A DNA stretch of 64,000 bases from NCBI GenBank assembly GCA_028869255.1, contig CP110972.1, positions 935,001 through 999,000 on the forward strand. The letters run 5' to 3'. Origin of the DNA: Pseudomonas poae (GTDB lineage: Bacteria; Pseudomonadota; Gammaproteobacteria; Pseudomonadales; Pseudomonadaceae). The translations under genes and the position numbers were made by a program. Shown in pieces: positions 1 through 7,481 of this stretch (position 1 is the stretch's first letter; each line of letters opens with the position of its first letter). The notes under the pieces were generated by a model, which saw nothing but the letters and a program-made list of their open reading frames with translations, was not told the origin of the DNA and searched no databases.

Positions 1-86
1 TCGATGATCACGAGGGTCGCATGGCCAAGGTTGGCGGCTGCGTAACCGCGACCACTGAGTTGAAACATCGTCTTTGGAACGGACAT
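1..86 (-). CDS. Isochorismatase-like cysteine hydrolase, N-terminal fragment
   Basis: Only the first 28 codons lie in the window; the gene runs off its left edge. The ATG is at 86 on the reverse strand. The peptide starts MSVPKTMFQLSGRGY and ends in a hydrophobic strand (TLVII). That matches the strand preceding the first catalytic Asp in isochorismatase-type cysteine hydrolases (usually VIIDxQ), but the catalytic residues are outside the window, so the family call rests on the N-terminal pattern alone. The gene is divergent from prmB with about 240 bp between them. Confidence 0.5.
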   Translation of the reverse strand, partial: MSVPKTMFQLSGRGYAAANLGHATLVII

Positions 87-326
87 TCTGGGGGCTCCTG
101 TGAGGGGGGCTTTTGTGACATTGTCCACTGGCTGAGCGGTTCTGTGAATCGCTACCATCGTAAGGTACGCCGTTGTTGACGTGCAGCCATGTCAAGTGGG
201 CGGCTGGTTTAACCGAATGATGGCAATTTGAATGAAATCCGACGTATGGCGTGATCTTTTCCTACGTCGTCGGTACAGGCGAAGGCTGTTAGAATCGCCA
301 GTCGTTTTTTCCAGGAGTCTGCCCCC

Positions 327-1235
327 GTGATCACTTCCCGCCTGCGCACCTTGCGCGACCACATCCGTTGGGCTGTCAGCCGTTTCCATGGGGAAGACCT
401 GTTTTTTGGCCATGGTACCGACAATGCCTGGGACGAAGCCCGGCAACTGGTGCTCGGCGCCTTGCACCTGCCGTGGGAAATTAATGACAGCTACTTGGAT
501 TGCAACTTGGAAGAAGAGGAAATCTCCCACGTGCAGCGCTTGCTGCATCGGCGCATCCACGAGCGTGTGCCCACCGCTTACCTGTTGAAGGAAGCCTGGT
601 TCTGCGGCATGTCATTCATCGTTGACGAGCGTGTGCTGATCCCGCGCTCACCGATTGGCGAGCTGATCGAAAACCGCTTCGAACCCTGGTTGGCCCAGCC
701 ACCTGCGCGCATTCTCGACCTGTGCACCGGTTCGGGTTGCATCGGCATCGCGTGTGCCTACGAGTTTCAGGATGCCGAAGTGGTGCTGGGGGACTTGTCC
801 TTTGAAGCGCTGGAAGTGGCCAATCAGAACATCGAGCGCCATGGCGTCGACGAGCGCGTGTACACCGTGCAGGGCGACGGGTTCGACGGCTTGCCGGGCC
901 AGCGTTTTGACCTGATCGTATCGAACCCGCCCTACGTGGATGCCGAAGATTTCGCCGACATGCCCGACGAATACCAGCACGAGCCGGAGCTGGGCCTGGC
1001 CTGCGGCGACGATGGCTTGAACCTGGTGCGGCGCATGCTGGCCGAAGCGGCAGACCACCTGACCGAGAAGGGCTTGCTGATTGTCGAAGTGGGCAACAGC
1101 CAGGTCCACGTCGAGGCGCTGTACCCGGAAGTCGATTTTGCCTGGCTGGAGTTCCAGCGGGGCGGGCATGGGGTGTTTATGCTCACGGCAGAACAATGCC
1201 GCGAACATCAAGCGATCTTCGCCGCCCGCGTCTAA
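327..1235 (+). CDS. prmB: Ribosomal protein L3 N5-glutamine methyltransferase
   Basis: A class I SAM-dependent methyltransferase of 302 aa, the usual PrmB length. It should methylate a glutamine side chain of ribosomal protein L3 in the cytoplasm. The SAM-binding motif I ([13 protein letters not shown]) is near residue 129 and the catalytic NPPY of glutamine methyltransferases is near residue 199 (SNPPYVD). The start is GTG at 327, preceded by AGGAG at a proper distance; the conserved N-terminus ([12 protein letters not shown]) begins there. The paralogue PrmC is the main alternative, but the N-terminal region and the length fit PrmB better. A REP pair follows the stop, then a convergent gene. 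prmB close to aroC is a common Pseudomonas arrangement. Confidence 0.93.
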   Translation: MITSRLRTLRDHIRWAVSRFHGEDLFFGHGTDNAWDEARQLVLGALHLPWEINDSYLDCNLEEEEISHVQRLLHRRIHERVPTAYLLKEAWFCGMSFIVDERVLIPRSPIGELIENRFEPWLAQPPARILDLCTGSGCIGIACAYEFQDAEVVLGDLSFEALEVANQNIERHGVDERVYTVQGDGFDGLPGQRFDLIVSNPPYVDAEDFADMPDEYQHEPELGLACGDDGLNLVRRMLAEAADHLTEKGLLIVEVGNSQVHVEALYPEVDFAWLEFQRGGHGVFMLTAEQCREHQAIFAARV

Positions 1236-1252
1236 CGCTAGGAACGCGGTCA

Positions 1253-1342
1253 GTGTAGGCGCTGGCTTGCCTGCGATAGCGGTGTATCAGTAGCAGATGT
1301 GCAAGCTGACTCACCGCTATGGCAGGCGAGCCAGCTCTCACA
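1253..1342. repeat. REP doublet (CTGGCTTGCCTGCGA type)
   Basis: Two inverted imperfect copies of about 25 bp. The left arm reads GCTGGCTTGCCTGCGATAGC and the right arm is close to its reverse complement (CCGCTATGGCAGGCGAGCC). About 35 bp of loop separates them. It lies between the convergent stops of prmB and the next gene, the typical site for Pseudomonas REPINs. Confidence 0.8.
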
Positions 1343-1362
1343 TTTTTTGCATTCCAGCCTGA

Positions 1363-2169
1363 CTAGCGGTGCGTGGCAATCCATATCAGCAACCCCGCCT
1401 GAAACACGGTAAACGCCACCAAACACGTGATGGTAAAACGCAAGCCGCTGTCTTCACGCTTGAACTTGGTGACCTTTTCCTCTTCCTTGCGCAGCTTCAC
1501 TTCCTGCTCCGCCAGGTTGTGCTCGGCCTGCTGCAGCATCTGCGCCGCTTCCAGAATTTCCACGAACTGCACTTTCTCGGTGTTCCAGCTGTCCAGCACG
1601 TCGCTGACCTTGGCGGGCTGCACGTTGCCTTTGAGGTGCTGCACGTCGGCGTAGGCCACATCAAACCCCTGGATGCGCAGGAAGTGATCGCGGCGCAGGC
1701 GGGTGGATTCGTTAAGGGCGTCCTTGTTGGACAGGTCAACGCCATCGACGCGGTAGTGCGACCACTTTTTCTTGGCCCATGCGGCACCCTGGGCCACCAG
1801 GAAGCGCCCGATGCCGCGGTTGGCCGGTTCGATTTCCAGGCTGTTGCCCGGGCCGAAGTGCACGCGATGGGCGTCGTGGTCGACCCAGATATCCAGGTGG
1901 TTCTGTTCGCGGCGCACCCGCTGGCCCGGCAACTGGATCACCATGCGCAGCAGGCTGTGGTGTTTGTCATTGCGCTCGGCATAACCGAACTGCACGAACC
2001 GCAACGGCCGCACGCCCGTGGCGCGGTCGGTGGCCAGGGGGGCCAGGCGCAGCATCTTGAAATGTTCGGCCTGAACATCCGCCCACGGCAGGGGCGCCGC
2101 GTCGACGGCCTCGGTTTTTTCAGCCGGGGTGTCGGCGATTGGTTCCGGTGTTGCTTCAGTGGTTGTCAT
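1363..2169 (-). CDS. Conserved protein with coiled coil and C-terminal membrane anchor
   Basis: 268 aa, function not recognised. The acidic, proline-rich first 25 residues look disordered. A globular basic middle follows. Residues about 205-240 are a charged, heptad-like stretch (EILEAAQMLQQAEHNLAEQE) that probably forms a coiled coil. One hydrophobic helix sits at about 246-266 (ITCLVAFTVFQAGLLIWIA) just before the end. This suggests a tail-anchored inner-membrane protein facing the cytoplasm. It is transcribed toward prmB and is followed upstream by another reverse gene after about 100 bp. I recall a homologue next to prmB in other Pseudomonas genomes, which supports a real gene but gives no function. 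Confidence 0.8.
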   Translation of the reverse strand: MTTTEATPEPIADTPAEKTEAVDAAPLPWADVQAEHFKMLRLAPLATDRATGVRPLRFVQFGYAERNDKHHSLLRMVIQLPGQRVRREQNHLDIWVDHDAHRVHFGPGNSLEIEPANRGIGRFLVAQGAAWAKKKWSHYRVDGVDLSNKDALNESTRLRRDHFLRIQGFDVAYADVQHLKGNVQPAKVSDVLDSWNTEKVQFVEILEAAQMLQQAEHNLAEQEVKLRKEEEKVTKFKREDSGLRFTITCLVAFTVFQAGLLIWIATHR

Positions 2170-2268
2170 GCGGCGCGATCCTGTCCAAGCCCTGCAAGCC
2201 GACAGTCTTTTTACTGTCGACTCTGGGCTTATCGGCCGTTATTCGCAGGACTGGAGGCAAAATGTCGC

Positions 2269-3231
2269 TTAACGGGGCTGAAGTCCGGCGATAAAGCGCA
2301 CCACCCGATTACCCAGCTCGGCGGCGAGGGGTAATTGCGGGTCGTTGTAGGAGGCCAATTGCTGCTTCACGTCATTGGGCACGATGCGCATCACGTGGTT
2401 CATGCCTTCAATCACCGTTAATTGTGCGTCGGGCTTGGCCTTTTTCAGTTGCTGAGCGTCACCCACGCCGACCTGGATGTCGTTGGTGCCCTGGATAATC
2501 AGTGCCGGCATGCGCAGTTTGGCGAAGGCTGCCGAGGGATCGGCGCGGAACAGGCTGATCAGATACGGCTGCACGCTGGGTCGGAAAATGCCCTCCAGCG
2601 GGCCAGGCACATCCGCATCCACCTGGCCGGCCTTGAGGTGATCGAGGATTTCATTGCTGCGCAGCAACAGGGCAGGGGGCAGGTGATCGGCCAGTTGCTG
2701 GCGGATCACCTGGTCCACCGGGCGGGCGCTGCCGGACAGGGAGATGACCCCGGCCGGGTCGAGTTGCGGTGCGGCCAGGGCCGCTACCAACGCGCCTTCG
2801 CTATGGCCGAGCACAATCAGCGGGCCCATGCGTTTGTCGGCCTTGAGCAGCTTGCCCCAGGCCACGGCGTCGGCCACGTAGGCGTCCAGGGTCAGGTTGC
2901 GTTCGTCGGGGGTGGCGGCGAGGCTGGCAGCGACCCCGCGCTTGTCATAGCGCACGCTGGCGATATTGTGCCGGGCCAGCACCCAGGCCAGACGCTTGAG
3001 GCTGTCGTTGCGTGCGCCGTCGGCGCTGTTGCCGTTGCGGTCGGTGGGGCCGGAGCCGGCGATGATCAGCACCACCGGCACCGGTTTGTCGGACTGGGGC
3101 AGCAGCAGCGAGCCAAACAGCTCGCCGCTGCCGGTGTCCAGGCTGATGGGCCGTTGCAGCACCACGGGGGAGGCGGCGAAGCCAAGGCTGGAAAACAGGG
3201 TGAGGGTCAAAAGCAGAACTCGCAGCATCAT
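2269..3231 (-). CDS. Exported alpha/beta hydrolase
   Basis: About 320 aa. Residues 1-20 form a signal peptide (LRVLLLTLTLFSSLGFAA), so the enzyme probably acts in the periplasm. The nucleophile elbow GHSEG lies near residue 143, and an oxyanion-type segment (IIAGSGPTDRNGN) is near residue 58. An Asp (QGTNDIQVG) and a His (EGMNHVMR) close to the C-terminus complete the expected Ser-Asp-His triad. The fold is that of serine aminopeptidase/BAAT-like hydrolases; the substrate cannot be read from sequence. GTG ATG ATG codons are consecutive at the start, so the first residue is uncertain by one or two codons. It is divergent from aroC with about 140 bp between them. Confidence 0.85.
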   Translation of the reverse strand: MMLRVLLLTLTLFSSLGFAASPVVLQRPISLDTGSGELFGSLLLPQSDKPVPVVLIIAGSGPTDRNGNSADGARNDSLKRLAWVLARHNIASVRYDKRGVAASLAATPDERNLTLDAYVADAVAWGKLLKADKRMGPLIVLGHSEGALVAALAAPQLDPAGVISLSGSARPVDQVIRQQLADHLPPALLLRSNEILDHLKAGQVDADVPGPLEGIFRPSVQPYLISLFRADPSAAFAKLRMPALIIQGTNDIQVGVGDAQQLKKAKPDAQLTVIEGMNHVMRIVPNDVKQQLASYNDPQLPLAAELGNRVVRFIAGLQPR

Positions 3232-3374
3232 CACGCCATCATTGGGAAGGTGCCGGTTGGACCAATGTCTACCGGTAAGGTTTCGATGATGATCTAGTCG
3301 GTTAGCCTGCGTATACTGGCCGCCTTAAGTTATTACGGTTGACTTGATTCAACTGATTTCACGGAGCGCCCTGC

Positions 3375-4466
3375 ATGTCCGGCAATACCTTCGGCAAGCT
3401 GTTCACTGTCACCACCGCGGGCGAAAGCCATGGCCCGGCGTTGGTCGCCATTGTCGACGGCTGCCCGCCCGGCCTCGAGCTGTCCCTGGAAGACCTGCAG
3501 CGCGACCTCGACCGCCGCAAGCCCGGCACCAGCCGCCACACCACCCAGCGCCAGGAGCCCGACGAAGTCGAGATCCTCTCCGGTGTGTTCGAAGGTCGCA
3601 CCACCGGTTGCGCCATCGGCCTGCTGATTCGCAACACCGACCAGAAGTCCAAGGACTACTCGGCGATCAAGGACCTGTTCCGCCCGGCCCACGCCGACTA
3701 CACCTACCACCACAAATACGGCGAACGCGACTACCGTGGCGGCGGTCGCAGCTCGGCCCGCGAAACCGCGATGCGTGTGGCCGCCGGTGCCATCGCCAAG
3801 AAATACCTGGCGAGCCAGGGCATCGTGGTCCGTGGCTACATGAGCCAGCTGGGCCCGATCGAAATCCCGTTCAAGACCTGGGACAGCGTGGACGACAATG
3901 CCTTTTTCAGCCCCGACCCCGACAAAGTGCCGGAACTGGAAGCCTATATGGACCAGCTGCGCCGCGATCAGGATTCGGTGGGCGCCAAGATCACCGTGGT
4001 CGCCGAAGGTGTAAAACCGGGCCTGGGCGAGCCGATCTTCGACCGCCTGGACGCCGAACTGGCCCATGCGCTGATGAGCATCAACGCGGTGAAGGGCGTG
4101 GAAATCGGCGCCGGCTTCGCCTGTGTGTCCCAGCGCGGTACCGAGCATCGCGATGAGCTGACGCCGGAGGGTTTCCTCAGCAACAACGCAGGCGGGATTC
4201 TCGGCGGTATTTCCTCCGGCCAGCCGATCGTTGCGCACCTGGCGCTCAAAGCCACGTCGAGCATCACCACCCCGGGCCGCTCGATCGATGTGCACGGCAA
4301 CCCGGTGGACGTCATCACCAAGGGCCGTCACGACCCGTGCGTGGGCATCCGTGCCACGCCGATTGCCGAAGCAATGATGGCCATCGTGTTGATGGACCAC
4401 CTGCTGCGCAATCGTGGGCAGAACGCTGACGTGCGCGTAAGCACCCCGGTACTGGGCCAGCTGTGA
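3375..4466 (+). CDS. aroC: Chorismate synthase
   Basis: 363 aa, the standard length. It converts 5-enolpyruvylshikimate-3-phosphate to chorismate with reduced FMN as cofactor, the last step of the shikimate pathway. All three family signatures are present: [18 protein letters not shown] near residues 15-32, the Arg-rich [17 protein letters not shown] segment near residue 128, and [16 protein letters not shown] near residue 317. GGAG lies at a proper distance before the ATG. The MFS gene follows after a short repeat-filled gap. Confidence 0.98.
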   Translation: MSGNTFGKLFTVTTAGESHGPALVAIVDGCPPGLELSLEDLQRDLDRRKPGTSRHTTQRQEPDEVEILSGVFEGRTTGCAIGLLIRNTDQKSKDYSAIKDLFRPAHADYTYHHKYGERDYRGGGRSSARETAMRVAAGAIAKKYLASQGIVVRGYMSQLGPIEIPFKTWDSVDDNAFFSPDPDKVPELEAYMDQLRRDQDSVGAKITVVAEGVKPGLGEPIFDRLDAELAHALMSINAVKGVEIGAGFACVSQRGTEHRDELTPEGFLSNNAGGILGGISSGQPIVAHLALKATSSITTPGRSIDVHGNPVDVITKGRHDPCVGIRATPIAEAMMAIVLMDHLLRNRGQNADVRVSTPVLGQL

Positions 4467-4474
4467 CAATCTGC

Positions 4475-4570
4475 CGTGGTAAGCACGCTTGCTGTGGCAA
4501 TCAAGCTTACTGTGGTGAGCAAGCTTGTTGTGGCGAGCGAGCTTGCTCGCGTTGGGCTGCGAAGCAGCCC
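4475..4570 (+). repeat. Four tandem 18-bp units leading into a REP core
   Basis: Four consecutive degenerate 18-bp units lie at 4475-4492, 4493-4510, 4511-4528 and 4529-4546, each of the form TGTGGYRAKCRAGCTTGC. The REP tail TCGCGTTGGGCTGCGAAGCAGCCC follows at 4547-4570. The block fills most of the gap between aroC and the MFS gene. It can be read through in the MFS frame, giving a false 17-residue extension. Confidence 0.8.
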
Positions 4571-4575
4571 CCGGC

Positions 4576-5739
4576 ATGACCCCCACCCTCCCATACTGGC
4601 GCCTCTCCAGCTTCTACCTCTTCTACTTCGCCCTGCTCGGTGCAACAGCCCCATTCCTGGCGCTGTACTTCGATCACCTGGGGTTCTCCAGCGCGCGCAT
4701 CGGCGAGCTGGTGGCTATCCCCATGCTGATGCGCTGCGTGGCACCCAACCTGTGGGGCTGGCTGGGCGACTACACCGGCCGGCGCCTGGCCATCGTGCGC
4801 TTTGGCGCGGTGTGCACCCTGTTGAGTTTTTCGCTGATCTTCGTCAGCCACACCTACGCCTGGCTGGCTCTAGTGATGGCGCTGCATGCGTTCTTCTGGC
4901 ATGCCGTGCTGCCGCAATTTGAAGTGATCACCCTGGCCCACCTGCAAACACAGACCTCGCGCTACAGTCAGATCCGCCTGTGGGGCTCCATCGGTTTTAT
5001 TCTCACCGTGGTGATCATGGGCCGCCTGTTCGACTGGCTGAGCCTGGACATCTACCCGGTGGTGGTCGTGGTGATCATGGCCGGCATCATCGGCGCCAGC
5101 CTGTGGGTGCCGAATGCGCAGCCCGCCAGCCATGGCAGTCGCCTGGCCGGTGACGGCTTCCTCAAGCAACTGCGCAGCCCCGGCGTGCTGGCGTTCTATG
5201 CCTGTGTGGCGCTGATGCAAATGAGCCACGGCCCGTATTACACCTTCCTCACCCTGCACCTCGAACATTTGGGCTACAGCCGTGGTGTGATCGGCCTGCT
5301 GTGGGCCCTGGGAGTGGTGGCGGAAGTGCTGATGTTTCTGGGCATGAGCCGCATCCTCGCGCGGTTTTCAGTGCGCCGGGTGCTGCTGGCGAGCTTTCTG
5401 TTGGCGGCGCTGCGCTGGTTGCTGCTGGGCTCGTTTGCCGAGTTTTTCTGGGCGCTGTTGCTGGCGCAGGTGATGCACGCCGCCACCTTCGGCAGCTTTC
5501 ATGCGGCCGCCATCGCCTTTGTGCAGCGCAGTTTCGGCGATAAGCAACAAGGCCAGGGCCAGGCGCTGTATGCGGCGTTGGCCGGTACCGGTGGTGCGTT
5601 GGGTGCGCTGTATTCCGGTTACAGTTGGAACCTGTTGGGGCCTACCCTCACGTTCAGCATCGCCAGCGTCGCGGCCCTGGCCGCGGCCGTTATCATCGCT
5701 TTTCGATTGCAAGAGCAAAGCCAAGGAACCCTTCAATGA
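4576..5739 (+). CDS. MFS transporter, HcaT/PPP type
   Basis: 387 aa with twelve predicted membrane segments, in the inner membrane. The N-terminal half (YWRLSSFYLFYFALLGA, then the cytoplasmic loop GWLGDYTGRR) and the SQIRLWGSIGF segment in the middle resemble the 3-phenylpropionate permease/nucleoside symporter branch of MFS. The substrate is not determinable. An in-frame ATG at 4525 exists, but its extra 17 residues are translated REP repeat (LLALGCEAAPG), so the start at 4576 is chosen. Its stop overlaps the next gene by ATGA, showing translational coupling. In P. aeruginosa I recall an MFS gene in the same place before methionine-salvage genes. Confidence 0.85.
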   Translation: MTPTLPYWRLSSFYLFYFALLGATAPFLALYFDHLGFSSARIGELVAIPMLMRCVAPNLWGWLGDYTGRRLAIVRFGAVCTLLSFSLIFVSHTYAWLALVMALHAFFWHAVLPQFEVITLAHLQTQTSRYSQIRLWGSIGFILTVVIMGRLFDWLSLDIYPVVVVVIMAGIIGASLWVPNAQPASHGSRLAGDGFLKQLRSPGVLAFYACVALMQMSHGPYYTFLTLHLEHLGYSRGVIGLLWALGVVAEVLMFLGMSRILARFSVRRVLLASFLLAALRWLLLGSFAEFFWALLLAQVMHAATFGSFHAAAIAFVQRSFGDKQQGQGQALYAALAGTGGALGALYSGYSWNLLGPTLTFSIASVAALAAAVIIAFRLQEQSQGTLQ

Positions 5740-6266
5740 GTTATGTCGCCGTTTACCCCGTTGCTGCACCGGACACCCCGAACAAGGTCCTGACCCATTT
5801 CGACGACATCGCCGCCACCCTCGGCGAGCACGGCGTGCGGTTCGAGCGTTGGCAACCCGCGCCGATTGAACAGGGCGCCAGCGACGCGCAACTGATCGCG
5901 GCCTACCAGACGCAGATTGACGCCCTTGGCTACGCAGGCGTGGCGGTGCACAGCGTGACCGGAGACCACCCGCAGAAGGCGGAATTACGCGCCCAGTTCC
6001 TCGATGAGCGCCGCAATAGCGAAGACCACGCACATTTCTTGATTGCTGGCCAAGGCTTGTTTGCGCTGCACATCGGCGACTACGTGTATGCCGTACGCTG
6101 CGAGAAAAACGATTTGCTGGTTATCCCGGCCGGTGTGGCACATTGGTTTGATATGGGCGAGAACCCGCACTTTGTAGCGGTGCGGCTATTCAAGACGGCG
6201 CAAGGCGGGGTGCCTGTGCTAACGGGCGACGATATTGCCCGGCACTTTCCTGGATTGGACGACTAA
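5736..6266 (+). CDS. Acireductone dioxygenase homologue with substituted metal ligands
   Basis: 176 aa, an obvious relative of acireductone dioxygenase (ARD, MtnD) of methionine salvage. Shared blocks include NKVLTHFDDIAATL, DHPQKAELRAQFLDE, GLFALHIGDYVYAV, HWFDMGENPHFVAVRLF and TGDDIARHFP. Active ARD binds iron or nickel through a motif close to EHxHxEDE plus a distal His. Here the corresponding stretch reads ERRNSEDHAHF, so the two early His become Arg and Asn and the Glu becomes His. The distal His (AHWFDMG) remains. The protein also lacks a few residues after IDAL found in typical ARD. It is either inactive or binds metal differently. mtnB and mtnC are not adjacent. It overlaps the MFS stop by 4 bp (ATGA), so the two are coupled. 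Confidence 0.85.
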   Translation: MSYVAVYPVAAPDTPNKVLTHFDDIAATLGEHGVRFERWQPAPIEQGASDAQLIAAYQTQIDALGYAGVAVHSVTGDHPQKAELRAQFLDERRNSEDHAHFLIAGQGLFALHIGDYVYAVRCEKNDLLVIPAGVAHWFDMGENPHFVAVRLFKTAQGGVPVLTGDDIARHFPGLDD

Positions 6267-6476
6267 TCGCGGCGTATTGGAAACTTCAAGCCCCACGTGT
6301 TGGAAGTTGTTGTGGGAATAAACTCAAACTCCTGTAGGGCTCTGCTGTTTATTGCAGGGCCTGCGCCTTAGTACCATTCGTTATGTAACTCTCTAGCGCA
6401 TCGACGTTTATAGAGCCTGTCAATAGGAGGAGTCCGAATATTGATTGGCCGTCAGCCAAAAAAGGGAGAGAAATTA

Positions 6477-6746
6477 ATGAGAGGCCCAAAGGATTCTTTT
6501 GCCACGCCGTATTCCTTAGCCAACACCGTCAGAAGGCGCCTGAGTTTAGCCGGCAAGCCCCTGACCCCGACGGAGCTGGAGATACTGCGCTGGGCCTCGG
6601 AGGGCAAGACGGTGTGGGAGATCAGCCAGATACGGGCCACGTCCGAAGCCACGGTGAAATTTCACCTGCGCAATATCTACGGCAAACTGGACGTCAACAA
6701 CCGCGTGCAGGCCTTGAATGAAGCGGCGCGCCAGGGGCTGTGCTGA
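6477..6746 (+). CDS. Orphan LuxR/GerE-type helix-turn-helix protein
   Basis: 89 aa consisting of little more than a GerE HTH: LTPTELEILRWASEGKTVWE (scaffold helices), then ATSEATVKFHLRNIYGKLDV (recognition helix) and NRVQALNEA. It has no receiver or autoinducer domain. It is probably a DNA-binding regulator acting with partners or constitutively. Two starts are possible: ATG 6477 with GGGAGAG 7 nt upstream, or TTG 6441 with a perfect AGGAGG about 10 nt upstream, which adds 12 residues. I use the ATG. About 210 bp of AT-richer DNA precedes it, and a strong bidirectional terminator follows. Confidence 0.8.
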   Translation: MRGPKDSFATPYSLANTVRRRLSLAGKPLTPTELEILRWASEGKTVWEISQIRATSEATVKFHLRNIYGKLDVNNRVQALNEAARQGLC

Positions 6747-6758
6747 AGCCATAAAAAA

Positions 6759-6791
6759 GGGCCGCGACACTGATGGCGTCGCGGCCCTTTT
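6759..6791. terminator. Bidirectional rho-independent terminator
   Basis: A perfect 10-bp stem (GGGCCGCGAC / GTCGCGGCCC) with a 9-nt loop is flanked by AAAAAA on the left and TTTT on the right. It serves both the HTH gene and the convergent DUF3509 gene. Confidence 0.9.
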
Positions 6792-6807
6792 ACATCCGGC
6801 TATTAGA

Positions 6808-7086
6808 TCAGGCCGAGTGGTAAGTCGGCAGTGCAAAGCGGTTCTGGCTTTGCAGCATCGAAATTTGCGGCAACTCACTGGCTTGTTCGGCCAGGTCGCG
6901 GCGGATGGCGCTGATCACCCAAGTCAGCTGGTCGGCAGTGTGCAACTGCTGGTAAGAGATCGAGCGCTTTACCTGTTTGCCTTCGCTGTTACGCAAGGTC
7001 AACAGGATGCCGCCGTCTGGACGTGGCTGGGTGGTGACGTCGTAGTGGGAGAATACTGAAGCGAATTTATCTTGGATCAGGCTCAT
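6808..7086 (-). CDS. DUF3509 family protein
   Basis: 92 aa small soluble protein, recognised by its pattern (MSLIQDKFASVFSHYDVTTQ at the N-terminus, then GGILLTLR and ISYQQLHTADQLTWVI) as a member of the Pseudomonas-restricted DUF3509 family. Its function is unknown. There is no signal peptide or membrane segment. It ends at the shared terminator. Its upstream region is the AT-rich gap before the acyl-CoA ligase, so the two are divergently transcribed. Confidence 0.85.
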   Translation of the reverse strand: MSLIQDKFASVFSHYDVTTQPRPDGGILLTLRNSEGKQVKRSISYQQLHTADQLTWVISAIRRDLAEQASELPQISMLQSQNRFALPTYHSA

Positions 7087-7481
7087 GTCTATCAGCTCCG
7101 TTGGCTCAAGTTGGCAAGCATGGAGAGATAGTTGCAGTGATTGTGCCAGCTAGGTGTTATTAAAAATATCGTTATAAAACAGTGGCTTGCAGTTTTTCCG
7201 GTTTTTCAGTTTCGTGCAAATTGCATGAATGGCCATCATGCATCCTGCATTTTGCGCTGCTCGGCCTCGCAGAATGGGCCTACTCCTGTTTTTGAAGACT
7301 GCCGGCGCGCCGCGAAATTCCTTTTTTCATCGGCTCCGCCGTCGGGATACAAAACTTTTCAAATCCTGCGTGTACAGCCGAAGAAGGGCTGACGTATTTT
7401 CCAGCAATGCATTCGGCCTCCCGCCCAGGGAGTACCGGTGTGCTCGGATCATACGAAGAATAAGAAAAAGGACGTTCCTGC
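7087..7481. other. 395-bp intergenic region, AT-richer than its flanks
   Basis: It lies between divergent genes. The stretch 7155-7225 is AT-rich (TTATTAAAAATATCGTTATAAAAC) and could hold promoters for either side, but no clear -35/-10 pair stands out. Reading frames here have poor composition and no ribosome site, so no gene is called. Confidence 0.5.

Noticed and set aside
4475..4570. Possible CRISPR array because of regular short repeats
   Set aside because: Units are contiguous without spacers and match the outer arm of the adjoining REP. No cas gene is in the window.
3333..4586. 417-codon reverse frame opposite aroC
   Set aside because: Shadow of aroC; its ends run into the REP repeats and composition is non-protein-like.
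7141..7392. 83-codon forward frame upstream of the acyl-CoA ligase
   Set aside because: AT-rich promoter-like DNA, no ribosome site, unusual amino acid content.
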